Shown here in pieces: positions 1 to 8,861 of a stretch of 64,000 nucleotides of DNA. Position numbers and translations under genes: made by a program. The stretch's first letter is position 1. Each line of letters begins with the position of its first letter. Source of the DNA: Chitinophagaceae bacterium (GTDB lineage: Bacteria > Bacteroidota > Bacteroidia > Chitinophagales > Chitinophagaceae); contig PMSV01000024.1 of NCBI GenBank assembly GCA_003168265.1, positions 434,001 through 498,000 of the forward strand. The letters run 5' to 3'. The notes beneath the pieces were generated by a model. The model saw only the letters and a list, made by a program, of their open reading frames with translations. It made no database searches and was not told the DNA's origin.

Positions 1-383
1 TCCCGAAGGTAGGCCAGGTTGTATCCATTCAGGAGATATTGACGGCCAGGGAACTGACCAAACAGGTGTACATGGATGAAAAGGTGGAGCATTATATTTT
101 GGATATCGTCTTTGCCACCCGCAGTCCGGAAAAATACAGGCTCGAAAAGCTAAAGTCCATGATCGCTTACGGAGGATCGCCGAGAGCCAGCATTAACCTG
201 GCCCTTGGAGCCAAGGCCCACGCATTCCTGAATAAGCGGGGTTACGTGATTCCTGAAGATGTGCGCAGCATTTCCAAAGATGTGATGAGACACCGAATCG
301 GTCTGACATATGAAGCGGAAGCGGAAAACGTGAATACGGAAAATGTGATCGACGATGTACTGCGGGCAATACCAGTTCCCTGA
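1..383 (+). CDS. MoxR family AAA+ ATPase, C-terminal end (5' truncated by window)
   Basis: The reading frame is open from the first bases of the window (PKVGQVVSIQEIL..., then TARELTKQVYMDEKVE) and ends at the TGA at 381-383, so the gene starts upstream. The visible part is the helical lid of MoxR ATPases, with the family pattern VYMDEKVEHYILDIVFATR followed by the GGSPRASI sensor-2 segment. MoxR proteins act as chaperone-like ATPases that mature or activate VWA-domain partners. A DUF58 gene follows after 12 bp and a BatA-type VWA gene further on, the usual MoxR operon order in Bacteroidota. The Walker motifs lie outside the window. Confidence 0.93.
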   Translation, partial: PKVGQVVSIQEILTARELTKQVYMDEKVEHYILDIVFATRSPEKYRLEKLKSMIAYGGSPRASINLALGAKAHAFLNKRGYVIPEDVRSISKDVMRHRIGLTYEAEAENVNTENVIDDVLRAIPVP

Positions 384-395
384 TAAATAAAAAAA

Positions 396-1274
396 ATGCT
401 CAGCACAGCAGAAATATTAAAAAAGGTACGTGAGCTTGAAATCCGGAGTAAAAAGCTTACCAACCATATTTTTACCGGCGAATACCATAGCGCCTTTAAA
501 GGTCGTGGAATGAGTTTCAGGGAAGTGAGGGAATATGCGGCCGGAGACGATATCCGTTTCATCGACTGGAATCTATCAGCCCGTTTCAATCATCCATTCA
601 GTAAACTCTTCGAAGAAGAGCGCGAGCTCACTGTGATACTGCTCATCGATATCAGCGCTAGCTCCCTGTTTGGAACTCTGCATGCCCTGAAAAAAGAGAT
701 CATTATCGAAATCTGCGCCGTGCTGGCATTCTCAGCCATCAACAACAACGACAAAATAGGCGCGATTTTTTTCACAGACCGGATTGAAAAATACATTCCT
801 CCAAAAAAAGGAAGACAACATGCCCTTTATATTGTCCGTGAAATGCTGACCATGGAACCCAAAAGGAAGGACACCCAGATCTCACAGGCCATTAGGTTTT
901 TCAATAATACCATCCGGAACAAAAGCATTGCATTTTTGCTGAGCGATTTTTTGGACGATAAATTCGAAGATGCGCTGAAAGTGGCTGGAAAAAAACATGA
1001 TATCACGGGAATTAAGATTTATGACCGGATGGACATGCAAATGCCCGAACTCGGGATGCTGGAAATCCAGGACGCGGAGACAGGAGAGATACTCTGGGTC
1101 GATACGGAGGATTTCCTTGTGCGAAAGAATTACCAGGAAGAATTTTTCAAATCGACAGAATATTGTAAGAATGCTTTTCTGAAATCCGGTAGCGACCTGC
1201 TGCATATTCGCACGGATGAAGATTATGTCAAAGTGCTCAAGAAGTTTTTCATAGGAAGAAACAGAATGGCTTAG
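396..1274 (+). CDS. DUF58 domain-containing protein
   Basis: A 292-residue protein with the DUF58 signature at residues 35-63 (KGRGMSFREVREY, then GDDIRFIDWNLSAR). A VWA-like strand with LLIDISAS follows at about 82-89, so a partial metal-binding motif is present. There is no signal peptide, so it is probably cytoplasmic. It lies 12 bp downstream of moxR and 3 bp upstream of the next gene, so it is co-transcribed. DUF58 proteins are thought to be clients or partners of MoxR ATPases; the exact role here is inference from this linkage. Confidence 0.92.
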   Translation: MLSTAEILKKVRELEIRSKKLTNHIFTGEYHSAFKGRGMSFREVREYAAGDDIRFIDWNLSARFNHPFSKLFEEERELTVILLIDISASSLFGTLHALKKEIIIEICAVLAFSAINNNDKIGAIFFTDRIEKYIPPKKGRQHALYIVREMLTMEPKRKDTQISQAIRFFNNTIRNKSIAFLLSDFLDDKFEDALKVAGKKHDITGIKIYDRMDMQMPELGMLEIQDAETGEILWVDTEDFLVRKNYQEEFFKSTEYCKNAFLKSGSDLLHIRTDEDYVKVLKKFFIGRNRMA

Positions 1275-1277
1275 ATC

Positions 1278-2186
1278 ATGATCGGGAAATGTCTATATAG
1301 CTTATTTGTGGCATTTTGGCTACTGGCCGCAGGGCCGCTTTTCTCCCAATCCGCGGCCACAGTGAATGCAGCAGTGGACAAATCGGAAATAATCATAGGC
1401 GAGCACATCAGGCTCTCCCTGGACCTCAGGCTTTCACTGGGCCTCAACCCTGTCTGGTTTCAGCAAGACAGCATTCCGCATTTTGATTTGATAAAAAAGG
1501 GGAAAATCGATTCCGTACTCAGCACGACAGGAGAAGCCTATCACCAGGAATGGATCCTGACCAGTTTCGATTCGGGCGTGCATGTCATCCCCTCCATGGC
1601 GATCCTGATCGGTGGTAAAAAATTCTATACTGATTCCATCCCGATCACTGTGAAATTCACGCCGCTTGATCCCAAACAGGATTACCATGATATCAAAGAT
1701 ATTGTGGATGTCCGCAATCCTTATTCGTCCTATATTCTCTGGTCTGTGACGGCCCTTACCCTGGTCTCCCTTATTCTGGCCTTTTATTTCATAACCAGGA
1801 AACAAAGGAAAAGAACGGTTGCAGCCATTCAGGAATCGTACCGTATGAATCCCTTCGATGAAGCAGTGAAGGCCCTTGAGACTTTAAAGAAGGAAAGGCT
1901 TCCGGAGAAGGGGGAAACCAAACAATATTATAGCCGGATGAATGATATACTACGGGTATTCATATTGAGAAGGTTTGGTATTTCCAGCATGGAAAAGACC
2001 AATGAAGAGATCATCCTTCAATTGAGGGATCAGCCCATTCCGAAGGAACAATTCAGCAAACTATCCCAGGCATTGCGTATCAGTGATTTTGTAAAATTTG
2101 CCAAATACCAGCCAGGGACCGCAGATAATGAAGAAAATTTTCAGATCATCCGCTCCTGTCTCGATATTTTAAATGAAATCAGGTAA
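1278..2186 (+). CDS. Bat-operon membrane protein of unknown function
   Basis: A 302-residue protein with a signal peptide (residues 1-24, ending LFSQS), an extracytoplasmic beta-rich region (about 25-150), one transmembrane helix at 152-173 and a basic cytoplasmic tail (KQRKR, then a helical region). This layout matches the uncharacterised membrane protein commonly found between DUF58 and batA in Bacteroidota MoxR operons; its N-terminal half resembles the start of BatD-type oxygen-tolerance proteins. It is 3 bp after the DUF58 gene and 2 bp before batA. I do not assign a specific function. Confidence 0.8.
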   Translation: MIGKCLYSLFVAFWLLAAGPLFSQSAATVNAAVDKSEIIIGEHIRLSLDLRLSLGLNPVWFQQDSIPHFDLIKKGKIDSVLSTTGEAYHQEWILTSFDSGVHVIPSMAILIGGKKFYTDSIPITVKFTPLDPKQDYHDIKDIVDVRNPYSSYILWSVTALTLVSLILAFYFITRKQRKRTVAAIQESYRMNPFDEAVKALETLKKERLPEKGETKQYYSRMNDILRVFILRRFGISSMEKTNEEIILQLRDQPIPKEQFSKLSQALRISDFVKFAKYQPGTADNEENFQIIRSCLDILNEIR

Positions 2187-2188
2187 TA

Positions 2189-3193
2189 GTGTTAGTCGAT
2201 TGGTTCCAACATATAAATTTTGCCTATCCCTATTTTTTCGGGTTGCTCCTGGTACTGCCACTTTTGATCTATTGGTACCTGAAAAAATACAACGCAGGAC
2301 AGGGCGCGATCATCGTTTCCTCAGTCCTGTCATTTAAAGGGACCAAGTCCTGGAAGAACAGCCTGAGGCACCTGCCTTTTATTTTGAGGATGCTGACCCT
2401 GACCGGTTTGATCGTCGCCCTGTCAAGACCCCAGATCAGAAATGACGAGCAATTGATCAATGGGGAGGGCATAGATATCATGCTTTGCATTGACATCAGC
2501 GGAAGCATGCTGGCCCAGGATTTCACGCCCAACCGGATCGAAGCAGCCAAAAATGTGGCATCCAATTTTATTGACAACCGACCCACGGACCGGATCGGCC
2601 TGGTGATTTTCTCAGGTGAAAGCTTCACGATGTGTCCCCTCACGACTGACCACCAGGTACTCAAATCCCAATTAAACAATGTGCAAAGCGGATTATTGGA
2701 AGACGGAACCGCTATCGGTTCGGGACTTGCTACCGGCGTGGACCGGCTCCGAAGCTCTCCTTCCAAGAGCAAGGTCATCATTCTGCTAACGGATGGAGAA
2801 AACAACGGAGGCCTGATCGATCCCAATACTGCCAAGGAAATTGCCAAGTCAATGGGAGTTCGCGTGTACACGGTCGGGGTGGGAACTGAAGGTGTGGCCC
2901 CTGTGCCCGTGCAAACAGCCAATGGAATCGTGATGCAGCATGAGAAGATCAATATCGATGAAAAATTGCTTACCCAGATTGCCAATGAAACCGGTGGAAA
3001 ATACTACCGTGCAAAGGATGATTCCAGCCTTAAGAATATTTATTCGGAGATTGACAAATTGGAGAAATCAAAGGTCGAGGTCACGGTGAATCACCGCTAC
3101 AAGGAAGAATTCCTGCCCTTTGCACTAGCGGCGCTGACCTGCCTTTTACTCGAATGGGTATTGCGCATGACCGTTTTCCGAAAATTCCCTTGA
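2189..3193 (+). CDS. batA: VWA domain-containing membrane protein, BatA-like
   Basis: A 334-residue protein starting at GTG. N-terminal membrane helices lie at about 12-30 and 62-78, a von Willebrand A domain follows with an intact MIDAS motif DISGS (102-106), and a C-terminal helix sits at about 310-328. This is the BatA architecture (aerotolerance/BatI family): an inner-membrane anchored VWA domain facing the periplasm. It closes the operon after moxR, DUF58 and the TM protein. Unusually, batB and the TPR/BatD/BatE genes that normally follow are absent here; the next gene is rsgA after a 92-bp gap. Confidence 0.9.
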   Translation: MLVDWFQHINFAYPYFFGLLLVLPLLIYWYLKKYNAGQGAIIVSSVLSFKGTKSWKNSLRHLPFILRMLTLTGLIVALSRPQIRNDEQLINGEGIDIMLCIDISGSMLAQDFTPNRIEAAKNVASNFIDNRPTDRIGLVIFSGESFTMCPLTTDHQVLKSQLNNVQSGLLEDGTAIGSGLATGVDRLRSSPSKSKVIILLTDGENNGGLIDPNTAKEIAKSMGVRVYTVGVGTEGVAPVPVQTANGIVMQHEKINIDEKLLTQIANETGGKYYRAKDDSSLKNIYSEIDKLEKSKVEVTVNHRYKEEFLPFALAALTCLLLEWVLRMTVFRKFP

Positions 3194-3271
3194 TTGCAAT
3201 ATGGCGGCATTCATCAAATTCTTCTAAAGCCCGGATCACGCTCCTTGCATTCGTTCTATAAAGGTTTGCAT

Positions 3272-3279
3272 TAATTTCG
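3272..3279 (+). promoter_or_regulatory. candidate -7 box for rsgA (TAATTTCG)
   Basis: A 7/8 match to the Bacteroidota -7 consensus TAnnTTTG, ending 6 bp before the rsgA ATG. Transcription from it would give a leaderless or nearly leaderless mRNA. A TTGC at 3245-3248 lies 23 bp upstream and could be the -33 element. Confidence 0.4.
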
Positions 3280-3285
3280 CGGACA

Positions 3286-4212
3286 ATGAAGGCTAAAGTC
3301 TATAAATCAACGGGGAGCTGGTATTCGGTAAGGACGGAAACCGGAGACTCCGGAAATGCGCGCATGAAAGGCATTTTCAAAATTGATGGCATGGGCTCGA
3401 CTAATCCTGTGGCCGTTGGCGATGACGTTGATATCGAATGGGAATCCGAAACTGAAAAGACAGCCCTGATCAGGGATATCCTTCCCCGCAACAATTATGT
3501 CACCCGTCAATCTCCTTCAAATCGGAGGCATTTCCATATTATAGCGGCCAATGTCGATCAATGCATCCTCATGGCAGGGTTGAGAGACCCTAATTCTCCG
3601 CAGGGCTTCATAGACCGGTTTCTCCTAACCTGCGAAGCATTTCATATACCCGCCCTTCTGGTCCTCAATAAATCGGATCTGTTCAGAGAAAAGGAGCTGG
3701 AAAACCTGGACTACTGGACTGAAATGTATGGAACTGCGGGTTACCGGGTAGTGGCTGCCAGCACTCAGAAGGGGGACGGTATGAAACAAATGGAAGAATA
3801 CCTGAAAGACAGGATCACCCTTGTCAGTGGACAATCCGGAGTTGGGAAATCTTCCTTTATCAACCACTTCCTCCCTTCCCTGGGCCTGAAAACAGCAGAG
3901 GTAAGCGGCTGGAGCGGAAAGGGTACGCATACGACGACTTTTGCAGAAATGTTCGACCTGCCGGACGGAGGACGCATCATTGATACGCCCGGATTAAAGG
4001 AATTTGGGATAGTAGACATTTCCCGTCAGGAACTTTCTCATTATTTTCCTGAAATGCGCGAAAGGCTCAATGGCTGCCAGTTCAACAATTGCCTCCACAT
4101 CAATGAACCGGGATGCGCCATAAAAAATGCCCTCGAAGAAGGATTTATTTTCAAAGCCCGTTATGACAGTTATTGCAATATCCTGGGAACTATCAATGAG
4201 AGTGATTATTGA
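3286..4212 (+). CDS. rsgA: Ribosome small subunit-dependent GTPase A (RsgA/YjeQ)
   Basis: A 308-residue circularly permuted GTPase that assists late 30S subunit maturation. It has an N-terminal OB-fold (about 1-70), then NKSD (G4, 128-131), the P-loop GQSGVGKSS (182-190) and DTPG (G3, 233-236). The C-terminal zinc finger has Cys264, Cys269, His271 and Cys277. The G4-G1-G3 order is diagnostic. Length is normal. It is convergent with recO, with only 35 bp between the two stop codons. Confidence 0.97.
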   Translation: MKAKVYKSTGSWYSVRTETGDSGNARMKGIFKIDGMGSTNPVAVGDDVDIEWESETEKTALIRDILPRNNYVTRQSPSNRRHFHIIAANVDQCILMAGLRDPNSPQGFIDRFLLTCEAFHIPALLVLNKSDLFREKELENLDYWTEMYGTAGYRVVAASTQKGDGMKQMEEYLKDRITLVSGQSGVGKSSFINHFLPSLGLKTAEVSGWSGKGTHTTTFAEMFDLPDGGRIIDTPGLKEFGIVDISRQELSHYFPEMRERLNGCQFNNCLHINEPGCAIKNALEEGFIFKARYDSYCNILGTINESDY

Positions 4213-4247
4213 CCAGGAATCTCTCTCCTTTTTGAGAAGCGCGTGGC

Positions 4248-4988
4248 CTAGGAAAATAATTCCTGCAGGACCGGCAGGGTGCGGAGTTTTCCGAAATCCT
4301 GGAAATGCAGGGCAAAAAAATGCTCATAAGCTTCCAATAGGTTCTTGCGCATTTGCTTGTTTAACCGTATAGCTCTTAGTTCATCCGTGTTCTTTATCTG
4401 AAGCAGGAAGGATGTGGCTTCACTCAGGGAATTGTCCAGGTATTGATGGTGCGATGGAGGCTCTTCCACAAAGAATCCTTCTCCCAAATCCAGGATCCGG
4501 TTGGAAATTGAATAATTATTGTCGATACGAAGACCCAGGGATCCGGCTAGATGAAGGGCAAAATAAAGTGGGAAATTTGCTACAACGGCCACTTCAGCCA
4601 GGTCCAGTCGGTTAAAAGAGGATTCCACGAACTGAAAAAGAATTGGATTGGGTTCCGGCTGTTTGAGGGTTTTTTGGAGCAATTCGACCATGAACAGGGC
4701 CACGGAATTTTTCAGAACATCAAAATAGAGATGCTGATAGAGGGTAGCCCAGCGGAATTCTTTCAATCGCTGAAGGTTCTTCAATTCCTGGTGATAGGCT
4801 TCAAGTTCAAGGTTGGCTGCAGGCTGAAAAAGATTTGCTTTTCCCATGCCTTTGCGTGACGAGGTCCGAACACCGTTAACCAGGTAGGACTGCCTCCCAA
4901 AGAGTTCTGTGAACAGATCGACGATCAGGCTGGTCTCGCCGTATTTGACCGTCCGCAGCACAATTCCCCTGGTTTTATGGACCGGCAT
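4248..4988 (-). CDS. recO: DNA repair protein RecO
   Basis: A 246-residue RecO: an N-terminal OB-fold (KTRGIVLRTVKYGETSLIVDLFT) followed by the helical domain. RecO loads RecA onto SSB-coated single strands together with RecR in the RecFOR gap-repair route. The zinc-binding cysteines of some RecO proteins are not present. It is divergent from the RND exporter gene, with a 119-bp intergenic region carrying candidate promoters for both directions. Confidence 0.93.
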   Translation of the reverse strand: MPVHKTRGIVLRTVKYGETSLIVDLFTELFGRQSYLVNGVRTSSRKGMGKANLFQPAANLELEAYHQELKNLQRLKEFRWATLYQHLYFDVLKNSVALFMVELLQKTLKQPEPNPILFQFVESSFNRLDLAEVAVVANFPLYFALHLAGSLGLRIDNNYSISNRILDLGEGFFVEEPPSHHQYLDNSLSEATSFLLQIKNTDELRAIRLNKQMRKNLLEAYEHFFALHFQDFGKLRTLPVLQELFS

Positions 4989-5004
4989 TTGAAAGAATTT
5001 GCTT

Positions 5005-5012
5005 CAAAATTA
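5005..5012 (-). promoter_or_regulatory. candidate -7 box for recO (TAATTTTG on minus strand)
   Basis: A perfect TAnnTTTG match on the minus strand, 16 bp upstream of the recO start at 4988. This leaves a leader of roughly ten bases. Confidence 0.45.
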
Positions 5013-5107
5013 CCCTAAGAAAATGCATTGCGGAAAAGCGACCAAGAATATCTTTCTTTGCGGTTCTAATCATTAGTTCAAAAATTAAGCTCATTTAGCT
5101 TTTCAAT

Positions 5108-7474
5108 ATGTGGGAGAAGATTGCGCATTTTGTTCTGAAATTCAGAGTCCAATTGGTTGGAATTCTGTTTCTCGCAACCATTTTCATGGGATACCATGCT
5201 TCCAAAGTGGAGCTCAGCTACGAATTCACCCGTGCCATTCCCACGGATAATCCCAAATATGCCGCCTACCAGGAATTCAAGAAAAAATTCGGTGATGATG
5301 GGAATGTAATGCTGATGGGGGTTCAGACCGACCGTTTGTTTGATCAGACCAATTTTAATGATTATCGTGCACTGACGGACCAGCTTAAAAAAATGACGGG
5401 AGTTGAGGGGGTGATCAGCATTCCCTCGGCAAGTTATCTGCTCAAGGATGATAGCACACAGAAATTAAAGGCCCTTCCCATTTTTGCGGACCGGGCCCTT
5501 TCGCAGGCCGAGATCGACAGCGGCCGTAATATCTTTTTCAGCCTTCCTTTTTATGATGGGCTTCTATATAACCACCAAACCAATACCTATCTGATCGCGA
5601 TTAATGTCAATAAGGACATCATGAACACCGCCCGGAGAAATGTGGTAGTGGGGGCTCTTGTGCAGCCCTGCCAGGAATTCGGCAAAAAGCATGGGATGGA
5701 AGTATACCTGAGCGGTTCCCCGCTTATCCGAACCAATATGGCGACCCGGGTAGCTACGGAAACCAAATGGTTTCTAACGGGTTTTGTGCTATTATCAGCC
5801 TTTATTCTTTTCCTTTTTTTCCGAAGCTTCAGCACCATGCTGCTTTCCGTAACCGTGATCGTAATTGGCGTGGTCTTCAGCCTTGGCACCATCCATTGGT
5901 TCGGATACAAGATCACCTTGCTCAATGCACTGATCCCTCCCCTGCTGGTCGTGATCGGAGTGCCCAACTGTATTTATTTTCTTAACAAATTCCATATTTC
6001 CTTTAAGGAGACAGGCGATAAGAAAAAGGCACTTATCGAAATGATCAGCCGGATGGGAATCGTCACCCTTTTCTGCAATATCTCAGCAGCCATCGGTTTC
6101 GGAGTGTTTGCCCTTACCAGGAGCGCCATCCTGAAGGAATTCGGCGTGGTTGCAGGATTCAATATCATGATGCTTTTTCTCATCTCCTTTATCCTTATCC
6201 CTGCCATATTAAGCTACCTGCCGGAACCGAAGGCAAAGCATATGCGCTATTTACAGAACAGGTGGCTGATCTCGATCCTGGATCGCCTGGAGCGTTGGTC
6301 CCTGCACAACCAGAAACTGATCTATTCGGTGACCTTTCTGGCGCTGGTCTTTTCCATTTTGGGTATTCTCAGGCTCCGCTCTGAAGCCTTTATCGTAGAC
6401 GACCTGCCCAAAACCGATAAGATCTATACCGACCTCAAATTCTTTGAAAAGAATTTCCGGGGGGTGATGCCTCTGGAGATCGTTGTGGATACGAAAAAGA
6501 AGAACGGGCTCCGAATCAACCCTCTTCAGACCCTTGAACGGATCGATTCCCTAAGCAGGTATATCGCAGCGCGACCGGAAATGGCAAGACCGCTTTCGAT
6601 TGTGGAGGGCCTGAAATTTGCACGGCAGGCCTATTACGATGGAGATTCTTCCAGTTATGCCCTGCCTAATGAATATGACCTTGTTTTTCTGGCCCCCTAC
6701 CTGAACGGAAAGTCCCGGGGAAGGAGAGACAGCACTGACAGCAAGAACAGCCTGATGAAGCTGGTCAGTTCCTTCATAGACAGCAATAACCAGCAGACCA
6801 GGATCTCGGTGAATATGGCTGATGTGGGCACTTTGCGACTACCCGGCATTCTGAGCGGTGTGGAGACAGAGGCCAAAAAGATCTTCGACTCTTCTAAATA
6901 CAATATTCAGCTTACGGGCAGCAGCGTCACTTTTCTGGAAGGTGGCATATTTATCATCCATGGATTGAGGGACAGTATTATCTGGGCCTTTTTGCTGATC
7001 GCAGCCTGCATGCTTTACCTTTTTCGGTCTTTTCGGATCCTGCTTTGTTCGCTTATTCCCAATACAATTCCCCTGGTAATCACGGCAGGGATCATGGGGT
7101 GGACAGGAGTGCCACTTAAACCTTCTACGGTGCTGGTATTCAGCATTGCCCTCGGGATTGCCATCGACATCACTATCCGGTTCCTGGTCAATTACAAGCA
7201 GGAATTGAGCAAAGGAGAGGGGGATGAAACCGCCACTGTGGTTTCGACGATCCACAGCACGGGGATCAGCATCATCTATACCTCCATGGTCCTGATCGCG
7301 GGTTTTGCCATATTTTGTTTCAGCCAGTTCGGAGGAACAAAATCCCTTGGATGGCTGACCTCTCTGACCCTGGTCATGGCCACGATCACCAATCTTGTCT
7401 TCCTGCCGGCCCTGCTGATCAGTCTTGCAAGGAAGGGTAAAAAACCCAAGGACAGAGCTATTAAAAATTCCTGA
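5108..7474 (+). CDS. RND/MMPL superfamily exporter
   Basis: A 788-residue inner-membrane protein with the duplicated RND layout. TM1 is at about 12-31, followed by a large extracytoplasmic loop and a five- to six-helix block at about 224-372. TM7 is near 400, with a second loop and a final helix block at about 630-780. The acidic GIAIDITIRF segment in the second block resembles the proton-relay helix of MMPL proteins. The substrate cannot be told from sequence; related proteins export lipids or small hydrophobic compounds. The gamma-carbonic anhydrase gene starts 2 bp after its stop. Confidence 0.88.
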   Translation: MWEKIAHFVLKFRVQLVGILFLATIFMGYHASKVELSYEFTRAIPTDNPKYAAYQEFKKKFGDDGNVMLMGVQTDRLFDQTNFNDYRALTDQLKKMTGVEGVISIPSASYLLKDDSTQKLKALPIFADRALSQAEIDSGRNIFFSLPFYDGLLYNHQTNTYLIAINVNKDIMNTARRNVVVGALVQPCQEFGKKHGMEVYLSGSPLIRTNMATRVATETKWFLTGFVLLSAFILFLFFRSFSTMLLSVTVIVIGVVFSLGTIHWFGYKITLLNALIPPLLVVIGVPNCIYFLNKFHISFKETGDKKKALIEMISRMGIVTLFCNISAAIGFGVFALTRSAILKEFGVVAGFNIMMLFLISFILIPAILSYLPEPKAKHMRYLQNRWLISILDRLERWSLHNQKLIYSVTFLALVFSILGILRLRSEAFIVDDLPKTDKIYTDLKFFEKNFRGVMPLEIVVDTKKKNGLRINPLQTLERIDSLSRYIAARPEMARPLSIVEGLKFARQAYYDGDSSSYALPNEYDLVFLAPYLNGKSRGRRDSTDSKNSLMKLVSSFIDSNNQQTRISVNMADVGTLRLPGILSGVETEAKKIFDSSKYNIQLTGSSVTFLEGGIFIIHGLRDSIIWAFLLIAACMLYLFRSFRILLCSLIPNTIPLVITAGIMGWTGVPLKPSTVLVFSIALGIAIDITIRFLVNYKQELSKGEGDETATVVSTIHSTGISIIYTSMVLIAGFAIFCFSQFGGTKSLGWLTSLTLVMATITNLVFLPALLISLARKGKKPKDRAIKNS

Positions 7475-7476
7475 AT

Positions 7477-8016
7477 ATGGCACTGATATTACCTGTAGAA
7501 GGCATATCTCCTCGTTTCGGCCTCAATTGTTTTCTGGCTCCCAATGCGACGGTTATCGGAGATACTGTAATGGGAGATGATTGCAGCATTTGGTTCAATG
7601 CCGTCGTTCGTGGAGACGTGAACAAGATCCGGATTGGCAATAAGGTCAATATTCAGGATGGAGCTATACTGCATTGCACCTATAAAAGGACCCAGACGAT
7701 CATCGGGAATAATGTTTCCATAGGGCACAATGCCATCGTGCATGGCTGTACGATTCACGATGAGGTGCTTATCGGCATGGGGGCCATAGTGATGGATGGA
7801 GCGGAGATCGGCAGCCATTCGATCATTGCCGCCGGGGCCGTGGTTTTGGAAAATACGATTGTCGGCCAGGGAGCGATCTATGCAGGCATTCCAGCTAGAA
7901 AAGTGAAGGACATTTCCCAGGAACTTATCAGCAGCCAGATCCGGAGGATCGCAGACAATTATATTCATTATTCTTCCTGGTTCAGCGAGGTAAACTCATT
8001 GAAAGGGGGATCCTGA
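7477..8016 (+). CDS. Gamma carbonic anhydrase family / hexapeptide-repeat protein
   Basis: A 179-residue left-handed beta-helix protein with hexapeptide repeats through most of its length (for example IRIGNKVNIQDGAILH and IIGNNVSIGHNAIVHG). The three zinc-ligand histidines of the gamma-CA/YrdA family are present at 66, 84 and 89. Members form trimers, and many have weak or no demonstrated carbonic anhydrase activity, so the enzymatic role is uncertain. It is translationally close to the RND gene (2 bp). Confidence 0.93.
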   Translation: MALILPVEGISPRFGLNCFLAPNATVIGDTVMGDDCSIWFNAVVRGDVNKIRIGNKVNIQDGAILHCTYKRTQTIIGNNVSIGHNAIVHGCTIHDEVLIGMGAIVMDGAEIGSHSIIAAGAVVLENTIVGQGAIYAGIPARKVKDISQELISSQIRRIADNYIHYSSWFSEVNSLKGGS

Positions 8017-8095
8017 GCAAAATCAACCATCCGGGCGGCCACCCTTGCAAATTCAATAAAATATTTGTATGTTTAAATCGTTTTATCTTTAACCC

Positions 8096-8284
8096 ATGAA
8101 AACCGGCAAAAAAATATTGCCCCTACTTATAGTCTCTGCTCTCGTTTTCTGCTATAGTTCCTGCGGACTGGTCCATAAAGTTTTTGGACCCAAATACGGA
8201 TGCCCCAGTGATGGTCGTAATGTCGGTGCGGAAAGAATATTAAGCGGTGAAAATGTGCCGAAAGCTCCCAAATTCAAATCCTGA
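8096..8284 (+). CDS. Small lipoprotein of unknown function
   Basis: A 62-residue precursor with a basic start, a hydrophobic stretch and a lipobox-like LVFCYSSC with Cys23 as the likely lipidated residue. The mature part is about 40 residues and contains the motif KYGCPSDGRNVGAER, which I recall from small Chitinophagaceae lipoproteins. A partial -7 box (TATCTTTA) precedes it. The next gene follows 43 bp downstream on the same strand. No function can be assigned. Confidence 0.72.
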   Translation: MKTGKKILPLLIVSALVFCYSSCGLVHKVFGPKYGCPSDGRNVGAERILSGENVPKAPKFKS

Positions 8285-8327
8285 AAATAATCCATGTACA
8301 ATTTCAATAATCCTAAATCCATTCTCT

Positions 8328-8660
8328 ATGAGCTTAACATTACGTACCGACTTCGGTTGTACCGAAGCTGTCATTGATGACGATTGCGGCTTGAAAAGAT
8401 TTTACGAGGTAGCCAATATTCTTTCCGATGACCTGGACATCAAGTTCACCCAGAAGACCGATGATTTTGATTCCCTGATGTGGGATTTTTCCTTCAAGGG
8501 TCATACGCTCACCCTGCATTACAATATCTACACGGGAATTTCAATCTATCCCCGCAAATTCCGGGAAGCTCCGAGAAAAGACAATGATGCCGTAGTGGAA
8601 GTGGCGCGATTCCTGGAGACCAAACTCATGATTAATACCGCACGCAGGTACCTTTCCTGA
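8328..8660 (+). CDS. Conserved hypothetical protein
   Basis: A 110-residue soluble protein starting at the ATG at 8328 (MSLTLRTDFGCTEAVIDDD). An upstream in-frame ATG at 8247 would overlap the lipoprotein gene and add a low-quality extension, so I prefer the internal start. It has no signal peptide or membrane segment and a mixed alpha/beta composition. I do not recognise the family. A Rho-independent terminator lies 78 bp downstream. Confidence 0.7.
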   Translation: MSLTLRTDFGCTEAVIDDDCGLKRFYEVANILSDDLDIKFTQKTDDFDSLMWDFSFKGHTLTLHYNIYTGISIYPRKFREAPRKDNDAVVEVARFLETKLMINTARRYLS

Positions 8661-8737
8661 GAAATTCCGGATCACTAATCTTTTTCATTGATCGTTCCCA
8701 GGATATTGCAATAACCATCATAACGATCTCTGAATAT

Positions 8738-8762
8738 AAAGCCCTCCAAGAGGGCTTTTTTA
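8738..8762 (+). terminator. Rho-independent terminator after the 8328 gene
   Basis: A 9-bp perfect stem, AAAGCCCTC / GAGGGCTTT, with a 3-base loop (CAA), followed by a T run. The T run is on the plus strand, so it ends the 8096-8660 transcript. It could act weakly in the other direction for the convergent amidohydrolase. Confidence 0.85.
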
Positions 8763-8861
8763 ATGGCTAAGAATCTATTGAAAGTTTTTTGATTATTTTT
8801 TGCGGTGCATTTCCTGGATTCGGAAAATTCCCCAGCTTCAGGTCTTGAAGGAATTATGTTC

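Noticed and set aside
2269-2985. 238-residue open frame on the minus strand inside batA
   Set aside because: It is fully antisense to a clear VWA gene, has no family features, and has the composition of a shadow frame.
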